Translations under genes and position numbers: made by a program
The notes under the pieces: model-generated
The model's input: only the letters and a program-made list of their open reading frames with translations
What the model was told of the DNA's origin: nothing
Database searches by the model: none
Shown: positions 10,646-21,889 of the stretch, one piece after another
Layout: each line of letters opens with the position of its first letter
Position numbering within the stretch: position 1 is the first letter of the stretch
Assembly (NCBI GenBank): GCA_002897115.2
Contig: BCIH01000012.1
Span: 1-46,801 of the forward strand
DNA from: Prototheca cutis
Lineage: Eukaryota > Chlorophyta > Trebouxiophyceae > Chlorellales > Chlorellaceae
DNA: 46,801 nt
Direction: 5' to 3'

Positions 10646-12250
10646 GGTTGAGAGCCTGGCGTCACCTCGCTCCCCTTTCCAACACCCCCTGAGACACACA
10701 GCACAACACAAAACCACTATCCAGGAGAGCGCACCGCAGCTTTGAGGGCGTCGAGCACGCTCTCCTTCTCCAGGTCGCGTTCCGCCACACCAGGCGCCTC
10801 CAGGTTGAGCAGGTCATGGAACTGCGACATCCACTCGTCCAGCGTCTCTTCAAACGCCTGCAGCGAGGGGTGATGGTGTGTGTGCGATGGGTTTGTTTGA
10901 TCGAATGCTCGTATGGACTTGTGCTGTGCTGCACACCATGGCCCACCTTTTGGAATATCGCCATCTCCCAACGACAAAAGTGACAGGAATGACCCCCCCA
11001 CCCCAACACGCACACTCTGGCAAGGCAGCCAATCAGGCAACGTCTGATACCCAAACCCCACGACGTACATCGGTGAGGCCCGGGGAGTTGAGGGAGTAGA
11101 AGATGGAAACGACAGCGCGGAGGTTGGAGAGCACCAGGGCCTGGGCGGCCGGGTCTGCCGCCGTCTCGGTGGCGCGCGGCGCCAGCCTCCGCAGCGTGGC
11201 CAGCAGCGGCCGCACCATCTGCTGGCTGTACTCCAGCTCCTGCGACAGCTCGCTGGTCATGTACTGGTTGCGGTAGCGCTGGAAAATGGAGTCGGCCGTG
11301 GCCAACAGGCCCGCCAGACGCTGCTCGTCGGCCGTGTCCAGACGCTCCAGCAGGCCCGGCAGCAGTGTCGGCCAGCGCGCGGGGAAGTCGTGCCCGGAGA
11401 TGATGCTCAGCGCCTCGCTCAGCTGGAACCGCACGCGCGGTGGCGCTGCCAGCATCAGATCCGTCAGGTGCGATTTGACCTGGTCCTGCAGCAGCAGCAG
11501 CAGCAGGCGCCCCTGGCTCTTCAGACTACCACGCAAAGGCTGTTCTGTGCAGTCACACACCAAGCAGTTCATTGCTCACCACATTCACGCACCCACCCGC
11601 CCACGCATCCCCCCACCCGGCCAATAACACATATGAAACGTGTTGCGCACCTTTTCGGCATCGGGAATGGCCACGGCGGCGGAGGCAGAGAGGTCGTCGG
11701 TGTCCTTTGGAACCCAGCCAAATTTAATATAGTTTTTAAAGCTCACTGCGGCTGCCTGCCGCACCTCCACGGCCACACCATCGGACGCGACCAGCTGCAA
11801 GCGACAACGATGTACATGCATATCGGCAGGGCCACCCGCAAGGCCAGTGCCCCATGGAAGAGCCAGGCGGCACAGTGCGGGGAGCCGGCGCCGGCCCCGG
11901 AGCAGTATGAACACATTTGCCATTCTACCACGCTTCCAGGCCCTGCACTCCCACTATCCGGCAAGCCTTTCACCCACCTGGAGCACGTTGATGCCATAGC
12001 CAGGCTGCTTGGCCGCTGTTTTCAAGTATGCCTCCGCTTGCTTGATCAGTTCCTGCGACGGGGGGGTGGCGGGTGCCCGTGATCATGATCGGACCAAGAG
12101 GCATGCTATCATGCACCCCTTGGCATGTGTACATTGCTGTGCGATCCATTGTCCAACCCCGTTCCCTGCGTGGCCGCTCACGGGATTGGGAGCCAGGGTC
12201 TGGGCAAAGGCATCGTGCAGTGCCTGGGCCGGCCCAGCCAGCGGCGGCAT
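7028..12250 (-). CDS. CSE1: Exportin-2 / CSE1 (importin-alpha re-exporter)
   Basis: CSE1/CAS is a HEAT-repeat karyopherin that returns importin-alpha to the cytoplasm with Ran-GTP. The first exon (12182-12250) encodes MPPLAGPAQALHDAFAQTLA. Later exons contain VEVRQAAAVSFKNYIKFGWV (N-terminal karyopherin repeat), LSEALSIISGHDFPARWP and DSIFQRYRNQYMTSEL (both diagnostic of CSE1), WVEYVRGDMEGSDSDTRRRA, EDVQEFHPYIFQIFAQLLEQ, and a last exon (7028-7208) ending PEAQAKLSSLCSAAGVSLA. There are about twelve exons, roughly at 12182-12250, 11978-12060, 11640-11800, 11070-11525, 10735-10860, 10212-10330, 9197-10013, 8846-8968, 8075-8680, 7780-7960, 7513-7602 and 7028-7208. The first and last edges are firm; the inner ones are approximate. 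Introns hold a long CA repeat and a G-run. It is transcribed divergently from VPS55. Confidence 0.93.
8985..9024. repeat. GT repeat joined to a poly-G run in a CSE1 intron
   Basis: A GT dinucleotide tract runs directly into 23 consecutive G (9002-9024). On the sense strand of CSE1 this is a C-run followed by CA repeats and an A-rich tail, much like the tract in the HIRA intron. Confidence 0.9.
10525..10643. repeat. CA-dinucleotide microsatellite in a CSE1 intron
   Basis: About 115 bases of CA repeats are interrupted near the left end by CG-containing variants (cgcgca). The tract sits in the intron between the CSE1 exons near 10212-10330 and 10735-10860. Long open frames through it on both strands are artefacts of the repeat. 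Confidence 0.95.
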
Positions 12251-12534
12251 CGTGATCGCTCCAACTAAGTTGTCATGCAAATCAGCAACATATAGCAGGT
12301 AGATCAATGCCAGCCTGTCTGTATCCTCCCAACAAGCCCCCTGTGATCAGGTGGAGCCAGCCGGCCAGCCGGCGCACTCGATTCGACTGATCTGAGCGAG
12401 GGTTCGTGCGCTGCATGCGCTGCACGCTGAAGCGATTGCCACGCCAAGTATGCCAGCAATTCAAGCATTAGAAGAACGTACAGTTTAGCAATGATCGCAT
12501 AGGTGGGCGCTGCGTGGTGCTCTAGCCCCTGGCC
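12251..12534. promoter_or_regulatory. Shared promoter interval between divergent CSE1 and VPS55
   Basis: The 284 bases between the two start codons must hold both promoters and 5' UTRs. I see no TATA box on either strand and nothing coding. The assignment is by position only. Confidence 0.5.
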
Positions 12535-13334
12535 ATGGCTGTCACGGACGCCCGTGTGGCGGCCTTGTTGGTCGGTGGCATCGTGCTTGGAATCACCCTT
12601 CAGTTCCTGGTACGCTGTTCTATGGTGTCTGAAGGCGTTTGTGTCCTGACGCATGGCATGCATCGTGCTCGGCACGCCCTGCCTGCGTGCCAAGGGCCAA
12701 CCCTCACTGGACCACCCCTCGCCTGCAGGGCTGTCTCCTATGGCACAACTGGTGGCCGATGCTCACAGGTGAGCGTGCGCTGTGAGGGTTAGGGGTTTGT
12801 AGTTGATTCATTGTCGGATAGAACCGTGGTCTGTCCTGTTTGGGGTGGCCCTTCGCAGAGCTCCCCTGTGAGGCCGCTGGACACCTTGGCCCGCCCATGG
12901 CCACCACCGCCGCAGCGTTCATGTACGTGCTGGTGCCAATGCCTGCACTCTTCTTCAACGGCTCCCCCGGGTCAAATCTGGCGAGCTCGTGGATCGACGC
13001 GGGAAAGTTCCTGACAGGCTTTTCTGCCGTTGGCTCCGTCGCCGTACCAGCCATCCTGTACCACGCCGGGGTGAGTGGAGGGGATGGATTCAAAACAACA
13101 GCATGGCTCCTGGGCCAGTTCCATGCGTACCGTGCAGCAGAGCGCAATACGCTGGGCTGAACGATCGCAAACGCGCTCAGAAATCTCTGTCGCTCCCTTG
13201 ACCACCTCTACTTGCAGAAAATCGTCGGGGGTGCGCTTGTCATGCAGCTGTTTGCGGTCGCGGTGTTGGCGGTGACGTTGTTTGCTTGGGACTACTTGTC
13301 AGAAGAGGACGCCGGCAGCTTTTACACCTATTGA
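12535..13334 (+). CDS. VPS55: VPS55/LEPROT-family endosomal membrane protein
   Basis: VPS55 is a small four-helix membrane protein that works with VPS68 in late endosome-to-vacuole transport. I place four exons at 12535-12609, 12729-12768, 12916-13070 and 13218-13334; phases agree and give 128 residues, close to the family's usual ~130-140. Key segments are MAVTDARVAALLVGGIVLGI (first helix), GCLLWHNWWPMLT then AFMYVLVPMPALFFNG (second helix and loop), SWIDAGKFLTGFSAVGSVAV with PAILYHAG, and a last helix ending DYLSEEDAGSFYTY. The WWPML, VLxPMPxLFF and FLTGxSAVGSVAxPxILxHAG blocks match plant VPS55. Its neighbour CSE1 is divergent; the Claspin-like gene is convergent. Confidence 0.92.
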
Positions 13335-13502
13335 TAGCTGGGTTGGGCCCCTTACTGCCTGCCGCGCTTGACACAACCCTGTATTGCTGCAACACGCTCA
13401 AGCTTCCACGCCTTTTGTCATCGGTGTTTTTTGTTTCAGAATGAGGGGGCAGAGTGCATATTCCTGATGGTCGCATTCCCGCGATGCATGAAATGTGTCC
13501 GG

Positions 13503-13507
13503 TGTAA
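13503..13507 (+). terminator. Candidate poly(A) signal TGTAA for VPS55
   Basis: TGTAA lies about 170 bases after the VPS55 stop codon and before the 3' end of the convergent gene at 13612, a typical chlorophyte spacing. Confidence 0.35.
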
Positions 13508-13611
13508 CTCAAGGATCATGCGAGGCACCTTTCCAGCACAGGGTGTAGCCAGTCATGGGGCAGCACACCTGCCGCCACGAATTCAGCATCGCGTCAATGC
13601 GCTTGGCAATG

Positions 13612-16600
13612 CTACATCCCAGGGGGCAGGCCGCCCAGCCCGACACAGGCTGCCGCAGCCCGCAGACCCAGCTGCTTGCTGGGCGCCGCGTTTTCATCCG
13701 TTGTCGAGCCCAAGCGGCTCACCAGGTCTGAGGCCTGGCGCTCGGCTGCGGCCGCAGCGGCTCCGGGCACACGGTCTGCTGATACCAGGCCTCGGAAACT
13801 GGTCGGGCCCTGGCCAGTGGAGGATGCTGCCGAACGAGCCACGGCCGCCGGCGGCTGGGTGGTGCCACCTTCACCCGCACCTGCGCGGTCCGCCGCAGCG
13901 CCGGGCCGGCTGTCCTCGCGCCCAAAGACGTACGAGCGTGAGGCGCCGCCACCCATGAGAGATGCGGATGATGCCTGCAGACGCTGCACGGCCTGCCGGC
14001 GGCCCAAGAACGACGGCCCGCGGGCCGGCCCGGGCACCGGCAACAATTTTCCGGCACTGCTGCTGCTGCCAGATGTGCTGCTGCCAGACCCTCCTGTGCT
14101 CCTGCCCAGGAGCTCCAGCGCGCGACGTGAACCACTGGCCTGGGACGGCAACAGACCTGGCTCCCCCCCGCCCGGTCGCAGGCCCCGGCCCTGCGGTGAA
14201 GGGTCAGCTCCACCGGGTCCCTCTGTATCTGCAGCTGGCCGCAGCAGCAGCTCTTCGTCCTCGCCAGCGTCGTCATCAGGCACGCCACCTGCCTCACCAA
14301 ACCGTGCCAGCCAGGCGAGCTCCGTCTCCATGGCCCCGCCCAAACCCTCCTCGTCGCTGTCCCCGGTCACAGCACGCAGGCGGCGCCGCCGCCCCGCACC
14401 ATCCTCGTCATCCTGCGATGGCGTTGAAGAGGGATTGGAAGGGAGGGGCCAAGATCAGGGGGATGGAGTGGCCGATCGCAAGGCCCTACAAGACGCTGAT
14501 CATTACTTTTTCAACACCGACCATGCGCCAGACCGCTCACACGACCACGCACATGCATGCAGCCCATCGGCCTCCTCAGACACGCCNCCCGTGACACCCC
14601 CCCCCCCCTCCCCCCACACACACACACAGCGAAAACTTGCCGCACCTCGTCATCCCAGATCCCCTCGCGCTTGGAACGCCGGAATCCCCGCCGCAGACCA
14701 CGCAGGACCTGCTGCAGCTCTTTGGCGTCCTGCTCAGCCGCCCACTCCTGGTGAAGCCTGTCACGCAACGCCACGTCACGCTTCTTCTCCTTCACGGCGC
14801 CCACCAAATCTGCCTGCGAGGCAGGGGGTTGGAAAGGGGGGAGGGGGGATGACTGGTGGTGTTCAGGGCCCTCCCATTCAGAACACGGTCCTCTACTGCC
14901 GGCGTGTACTGTGGGTGCCACGAGAGCAACAGCAACAGTGCCACGAGAGCAAAATTCATGCCAAACCCATCCCTTTAAAAACAGCCCCACGGACACACCA
15001 GGTCGCCTGCAGTGTCGAGGCCTTCGTCCTCGTCATCGCTGACTGCCGGCGCCGCGCCATCCTCGTCGCTGTACAGGAATATGAGTACGTTCTTAGTGTA
15101 AGGACACGAGCGGGCCAGGAATAGTTGAATACTAAGCAGGCCATTCCATCAGACACGTGTGGCCGCACAAAATGGCTTCATCGTGCACGTGCAGCAATAA
15201 ATTTGCTGGCCAAGACTCAAAACGAGTCGCCACCCACACAGCCAGCGACCACTCACCTGAGCTCTGCTTCCATGTCCAGGAAGACACGCTGCATCTTTGA
15301 GGCTTTGCGTGATGCTTTTTCTGCAGGGTAATGAGAGTGTGTGGGAGAAAACCGTTTGAACTTCCAGGGCATATTTTGACATCATGTCCTGCTGGAGTCA
15401 CATCTCGCGCAGGTGCACACGGCCACCACGTCATGTTGCATCACTATCTTTCGTCGGTAACAACACGCAAGTCCTTCGCTCCCTGGAGACGGTGAAAACA
15501 CAGAGTCAGAACCCCCAATGCTTCACATTCTAACAACAAAATAGTGGCACCCCCGCCCTCACCACCTGCCTTGTTCGGCAGCCTGCTGCTTCCGGGCACC
15601 CTGGGCCAGAACAGCTGTCACATCCCTGCCAGGAGCGCTCTCGCTAGGTGGCGGGACTGTCAGTGAGGCGGCTGCCTGTTCAGGAAGACTGCCCGCGTCT
15701 TGCCTTCCCACGTCACCGTCGTCGTCAGACACCCGTCGGGCAGATTCCTCTGTGCCGGAGGACTCGGCTTCATCGTCGTCCGAAGCCGTGCCCGCCTGCA
15801 AATCATCCTCTGCTTCAGAGCCCGAGTCCTCCCCAGATTCCTGGCTGGCATCCGACTGCAGCTCCTCGTCTTCATCTGTGGAGGAGCCCAGCTCATCTTC
15901 AAATGTGTCCCGGTCCTGCAAGGGCCACGTGAACAGGGCGTCGTCACAGCCAACGTTGTGGAAGCGACTGGCCCCATGCAGCAGTCCGCACCAGCATTTG
16001 TGCTTCACCGAGTCGTTCAGCGCCCACACGATCCAGAATGGAGAACCCACCACCCAGACGTCACACATGCACCAAGTACCTGTGTCGACGACAGCGGCTG
16101 CTGCCAGTCCTTGCGCTTCTTCTTGGTGGCACTGGGCAGGTCGACGATGATTTCTCCAGCAGGGCCACCCTTGCCATCCTCCTCGTCGACGAGCAGGTCC
16201 AGGCTCGTAGATGAAGGAGAGCGTGTCAATGCATCAGAGGCGGAGCCGACTTGGTTGCCCTTACTGTCACCCGCCGTCATGCCTCCACTGGCATCAGCAG
16301 TGGCAGCATGCTCCCCAGCGCGGCCGGTATCCCCCGTCGAGGGCACAACCTGCTCTCGCACAGGCAGGCTGTTGAGAACATCTTCGAATGCCAGTGCAGG
16401 TGCTGCAGGAGGAGGCTTGGGGGCCCTGCAGCACGATGTGTGGAGTACGTGTGAGCTTGGAGCGAGTAGCACTTGTGCAGTGCCATCAACGAAAGACAAG
16501 TGCATACCAAGCCACCACCCAGCTGTACCTGGCGACTGCCTGGGCCTTTCGTGTCCGGATCCGGTCAAGCACCGACAGTCGTAGTCTCGACGCATCCTCA

Positions 16601-17595
16601 GACTCCTTGGAGAGCTCCGTCTTCCCTAGACGATCCCGGGCCGCGCTCTCTGCTTGACGCGGCGGTGGGATGCATGGGTGAGAGGGACGAACAACGTGGG
16701 CTGACTCTTGCAATGCTGCCGGCATGGTTCTCCAGGTCATGGGTCCTACACACCATGTCACGCAGCAGAACTGCCGCCGCGGCTGTCCGGGACTGACCTC
16801 TGAGGATTCGTTGTGTCTCTGCTGCAGCATCCGTCCCAGCAGCAATGTCGACATGCTCGTTGTCAAATGCAAATCCTGTGGCAGTCGATGGGATGTCTCA
16901 ATGACAATGCAGCTGTGTCTGGTGGAAGGCCCCCTTCCCCTGCGCTCCAGCTGTTTTTTTGTTATTTTAAATGCATCTTTTGAATTCGCCAAACCAGCGC
17001 CCATCCCTCAACTCGCCTCTCTCCTGCACGGCTTCCGGTTCAGAGTCCTCTTCGTCGCCAGAAGCCTCCAGACGCTGGTTCAGGTACTCTTCCAGTTCAT
17101 CCTCTTCATCCCAGTAGCCGTTTTCCTGGTCATCTTCTTCTTGGAATGGCTCAGGGTCTGCACCTTCATCCTCGTCGGAGGCAACCTCAGCCGCTTCCTG
17201 GCTCTCCTCCTCAATGACAGCACCAGTATGCCTGTCGCCCTGCATTGAGCGGAATTCAGTGCCGGGGCATCTGTATGCCATATCCTTGCCACTGGTAATC
17301 GATGCATTGCTTGTTTGTGAAAGTCCATGATCATCAGGCCTAACCAGGATTGACACCATGAACCTCGCACCTGCTGATCCCGGATCTGTAGGGCATCCTG
17401 TTCGCCGTCGCCTGGGCATTCATCAGCTGGCCCGGACAGGGAATGGGTCAACGCATCTGCCCTATATTCGATGTTCTCATCGGACGGCTTGCCGACCTGC
17501 CCGTGTCCCTTGCGCAGGCGGGAAAGCTTTCGGGGCAGGTGGGCGACGGGTCGGCTTGCGGCCTCGAGCTCGGGCAGCTCGTCCTCCAGGTCCAT
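13612..17595 (-). CDS. Acidic MRC1/Claspin-like replication checkpoint mediator (putative)
   Basis: Claspin/Mrc1 bridges the replication fork and the checkpoint kinases in the nucleus. The evidence here is order and composition, not a catalytic site. Exons near 15256-15330 and 15002-15073 join to give MQRVFLDMEAELR then DEDGAAPAVSDDEDEG, like the FxxDEAELS...DED core of the MRC1-like domain. The next exons give EGIWDDE, then DDEDGAGRRRRLRAVTGDSD, then METELAWLARFGEAGG. The last exon (13612-14412) contains SASLMGGGASRSYVFGRED, like Claspin's C-terminal SRxFVF. Upstream exons near 15558-15934, 16077-16430, 16525-16660, 16993-17250 and 17400-17595 are very Asp/Glu/Ser-rich. The start at 17595 (MDLEDELPELEAASRP) is a guess. 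It could instead be another acidic nuclear protein. Confidence 0.55.
14597..14628. repeat. C-run joined to CA repeat in an intron of the Claspin-like gene
   Basis: A C-rich tract with one internal T runs directly into a short CA repeat, inside the intron between the exons ending near 14648 and starting at 14412. One ambiguous base (14587) lies just before it. Confidence 0.85.
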
Positions 17596-18026
17596 CTCAC
17601 CAGATCGTTCGTCTTTGTGATAAAGACGACAACAGCATTCAAACCGTCCGTCCAGGTGAATTGCGATGGGCTCACGCGAACAGACTGCGACGCATGCATC
17701 CCATCCGAATGAAATTCGAACAGAGCAGCCGCAGCAGGAGGAGAAGAACGGCACGAATCCCGGAATCCCCTCCCAGGTCCTCCCGTGCACCCCGCCTTCA
17801 TGACTGCACGAGGATGTGTGTTCTGCATCAAAAAAAGAGTCTGAGAAAGGATATTTATGCACACGAACGTGCTTTCCATATGAATCGGCATACTTGAGAA
17901 ATGGGTTTTTTCCCTTGGCGTGAGGATGATACAGTAACGACATTCTGTGCGGGGGCAGTGGAACATATGTGCGTGACCTGGGAATCATGGTACGTATGAA
18001 CATGTGAGCCTCAGAGAGAGGGGAAT
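17596..18026. other. Gap between Claspin-like and S28 peptidase genes
   Basis: A minus-strand open frame crosses this interval, but it begins inside the peptidase's last exon and has no recognisable domain. A missing first exon of the Claspin-like gene could lie here. Otherwise I see nothing. Confidence 0.3.
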
Positions 18027-21000
18027 CTATGACGTAGAAGTGCTCTTCTTGGCCTGCTCCAGCCAGCGCCGAATCCACTCAGCCTCCTGTGCCCTAGCCT
18101 TTGTGACACTGGGGGGGTCTGCCGGGTTGGAGAACCTGCAGGTGTCGATGAAGGTTTGGTCGTGTGGGGCTCGCCAGTGGACAAATTGCCATAGGTTGGC
18201 ATGGATCAGACCCGGGAACAAGTCCACAGCGGGAGCTGTGAAGGATGACCTCACCTCATGCAGCGCACGACTCCATGGCCCGAGGGTACTCACATGAGGT
18301 CGAGGTGGTGCGCGCCTTTGGGGATCACGATGGCGATCAGGGAATCGGTGAGGTTGGTCAGCACACCGTACGGGGCCCCTGAATTCCGGAATCGGCGGGA
18401 TTGACAAGGTTGATGAGGCCGCGGCATGCTGGGAGAGGAAGCCAGATACCGTGCCAGAACCGACAGCCTTGTACGCAGGGCTAGATAGAAATGCAGAATG
18501 CCCCTTTCACGATGCAGGGAGACCAGCGTACACCATCTTCCAGTGCGAGGATAAATCCTGCATCACAACTCCACAAAGAACAGCACTTTGGCACACAAAC
18601 TCATCAAACCCCATTCCGCATTCGAACTCACATGGATCGTATTCTCCGTTGCTGAAGACAATGTTGCTGGCCTGGGTGATGTTGTGCCCTCCCCACCTAC
18701 AGTGTGATGGGAATTAGAAACAGCTCGGGGGGGGTTGAGGGCAAGAGGAGGTGCACGCCGGACCGAGCCTCTACGAACCAGACTCCTGAGACAGGAATGC
18801 TCCTGATCGACAGAAACAGGATGCCATGGTAACATGCAGTCTACAGCTGGCCAATCACACAAATGCCCATGACCACGTAATCAAGGATCACGTCAGAAAC
18901 CCACACGCAGCCACAACGTACTGGATGGGGCTCCAGTACTCGCGGGCGCTGACACCCCACTTCTCCTTGCACAACTTTGCACGCTCCTTGAGGTTGTAGT
19001 CCTGACCGAGGGGATTGTTGCAGAGGGGTTGAGTGGCTTAGAACGACTGAGATTGTACCGCGATGCGTCAGGGCTCTCACAGGCGTTTCAGGTCGCTGCC
19101 TGACAAGAACCCAAATCCATGTATGAGAGCGACAGTGGGCTTGCCTGGCCCGCTGCTGGACAACTGGGTCAATTGGTGGTGGCAGGCTCGGACCCATGCC
19201 AACAGCGCCCGCCGGTGCACACCTCAGGGGGGAACATGTCGGTCTTGCCATTGGAGGACTGCACCATGCGCAGTTCCATGCAGGTCAGGTAGCTCCAGTT
19301 GTCAGCGTCCCGTTTGCCTTCCTCGGTCTTGTCGTCCTGCGCAGGTGCCGGGCAGATGGAGATGGGGGTTGGGGTCTAGCAGCTCCGTTGTGCGGGTGTG
19401 TCATCGGGTGCCGGGTATGTAACGGGGTGTAGCTATCGAAAACGAGAACTTGAGCGTTGGTCAAGCCCAAGCCTTTCCAAAATGCCGAGACACAGCACAA
19501 AACCGCGCCGCGACGCGGGACCGCCAGTCGCCGTCCACAGAAAGCTCATACCCCCCGCACTGAGTTCCAGTTGATGCAGGTGTTGGTGCCGGAGGCATTG
19601 TAATACAGGTTGGTGGCCTTGGACATTGCCTTGAGCAGCGCAGCGTCGTTCTTGGCCAGAGAGGTGCTGGCCATGTGCTTGCAGGCGGCACGGACGGGCC
19701 AAGCAGGCAGCATCCCCTTGCCGCCAGCCATGTAGCTCGATGCGTAAGGGACTGTGGTTGTTGGGGGAATGGCATTGCACAACGTTCACCAATCAATGAT
19801 TCGTGGGCAAAGGCATGGCATGCAAAATGACGACCAGCGCGGAGCTGCAAGATGCGCGAGGGTCGGAGGTGGTGGTGTGCCCATGCCGACCGCCCACCCC
19901 CCTCAAACACACGAAACACAAAGTATAGGAAATCCTTCCTTCCAAGAGGCATCACAGCTACGCACAGTTTCCCGTGGCCATGGTGCTCCAGGCATAGCCC
20001 AGCATGTATGCTGCAGTGTCCAAGGAGTCATCGTCCTTGATGGCAACCTCCTCACACAGGCCCAGGTTCTTGTTCAAAAAGGCCCGCCCCGCTGCGGTGT
20101 TGGAGTACTTCTCCATCACCTCCCAGGTCCTGCGCACGTTGTCAACGCACGCTGGGGCCGAGCCAGCGGCGGGGGTTGCGTCGTATGTCACGTTGCGCTG
20201 GAACGCGTACACGTCTTCCGGCGGCGTCATCTTGAGCAACCTGTGGTGATGGCGTGTGGAGGGTAGAGCGCTTCAGCGTAGGCTGACATGTCTCGGGCAC
20301 ACTCGACCTAGAGACACAAGAGGGGTAGGTAGTTCAGCAAAGGACCCGAGGGCGCAGGCCCAACACTCCGCCCAGCTCACTTACCCCCACAAGGGCGCGG
20401 ACGCGGAGATGGCACCGTTGACCAGGTAGGGGTACTTCATGCGCATGAAGGCAGACAGCATGCCGCCATAGGAGCCTCCAAAGCCGATCACAGGGGTGTC
20501 CAGAGAGCCCAACTGTACGCGCAGGCTGTAGATGAGCTCGGCATAGTCAGTCATGGCCTGGACAAGGGAAGGGTCGGGCGTGCGGTGGGGGAGGGCATGC
20601 AAGGGTGTCTCGAAAGGAAAGAAATGAAGAAAGAAGGGGATAACCCTGTGCTTCTGGGGCCAGCCGACATGCCCACCCAGTTCAACAAAATCGTCCATGC
20701 AGGTGCCAAGCGTGCTGTTTGCAAGGGGTGGGCTGGGAGTCTGGCAGCCAAGGGATGGAACAAACCCTTTACCTGCTCCACAGTCAGGTAGTGCATGTGT
20801 GCCGTGGCGTTCTTGAAGGGCAGAGACTTGCCATAGTAGCGGTGCTCAGCGAAAACGAGCATGGCGCCAAACTTGGGAGCCAGCTCCCACATGAGTCCTG
20901 CATAGTTTGCCATGTGTGGTGGTGAACGACATGAGCGTGGAAGGCCATGCCAAAGCGCTGCAGCACTGACCCGCGCTGCGACGCCTCCATGGCCATGGAG

Positions 21001-21590
21001 CACAACTCTCTTGCACAAAAACCCCTCCTTGACGGGCCATGCATAAACACTCTCAAGCCGCCGAAAACACCCGCCTGTGTTGTTCAGATACAGGGTGATT
21101 TCTGCCTCGTTGCCAAAGTACATGAAAATGGGTCCACCCTTCTTGTAGCTGCCCTTGCAGGTGAAGTACCGGTGGGCGAAACGACCATTGTTGCCCTGTT
21201 GAGGGATCAGAGCAATTTAGGGGTTTCCGAGCGTTATTTTTTAGATGTAAGTATCTACATTCAGAAGTGCAGTACGAGGTGCGGCCCAGCTGCAGGCAGT
21301 CGCTGAACTCCGCTGTGCGTGCATCTCGCTGCACCCCAGAGCACCAGACCCACCCTTACGAGCACCGTCGCATTCCCAGCGCTCACCCAGTTGAAGTGGT
21401 CGATGTAGCTCATGCGAAACTCCTCCGAGCATTTTGATACCAAATTCCTGGGATCTGTGGCCGCAGCGGTCGCGGATAGAATGCTCACCTCCCGCAGCGC
21501 ACGGGAGCCAAGGGGCTCCCTGGACCGGGCATGGCCAAAGGCCACACAGCACGCCAATACGGCGGCGAATAAAACAGCCCTGGAAGACAT
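18027..21590 (-). CDS. Serine carboxypeptidase S28, lysosomal Pro-X carboxypeptidase-like
   Basis: S28 enzymes cleave a residue after proline in the secretory pathway or lysosome/vacuole. Exon 1 (21387-21590) begins [20 protein letters not shown], a clear signal peptide, then [15 protein letters not shown]. Later exons give [20 protein letters not shown] with [23 protein letters not shown], and [20 protein letters not shown] with the nucleophile Ser in GGSYGG. Near the end come [13 protein letters not shown] (catalytic Asp region) and [10 protein letters not shown] (catalytic His). The last exon reads [20 protein letters not shown] and stops at 18027. There are about ten or eleven exons, roughly 21387-21590, 21071-21197, 20776-20900, 20387-20560, 19958-20240, 19550-19750, 19215-19340, 18920-19005, 18640-18700, 18294-18380 and 18030-18160. 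All three catalytic elements are present, so it looks active. Confidence 0.9.
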
Positions 21591-21889
21591 TGTGATGAAA
21601 TTGAATATGCCGAATTGAGGTGTCCGCCCAGGTTTGGGGTAGGAACGCCTTCCAGCGCGGCCTGGCTGATCGGGGCACTGTTTCGGTGCTCGCTCGTACA
21701 ACGGGCGGGACGCGTCCGGATGACCGCACCGCATTGGGCGCATTTGAACCAATTTGGACCACTATGGCATTTGCATGCGTCCACGATACTCTACATCAAT
21801 CGAATGTGCAACGCTCTGCAATCTCTGTACGATCACTTCACGTATGTCTTGCAGGTCTGTGGGGCCAGGGAGGATGTCCGGTGTTCCCG

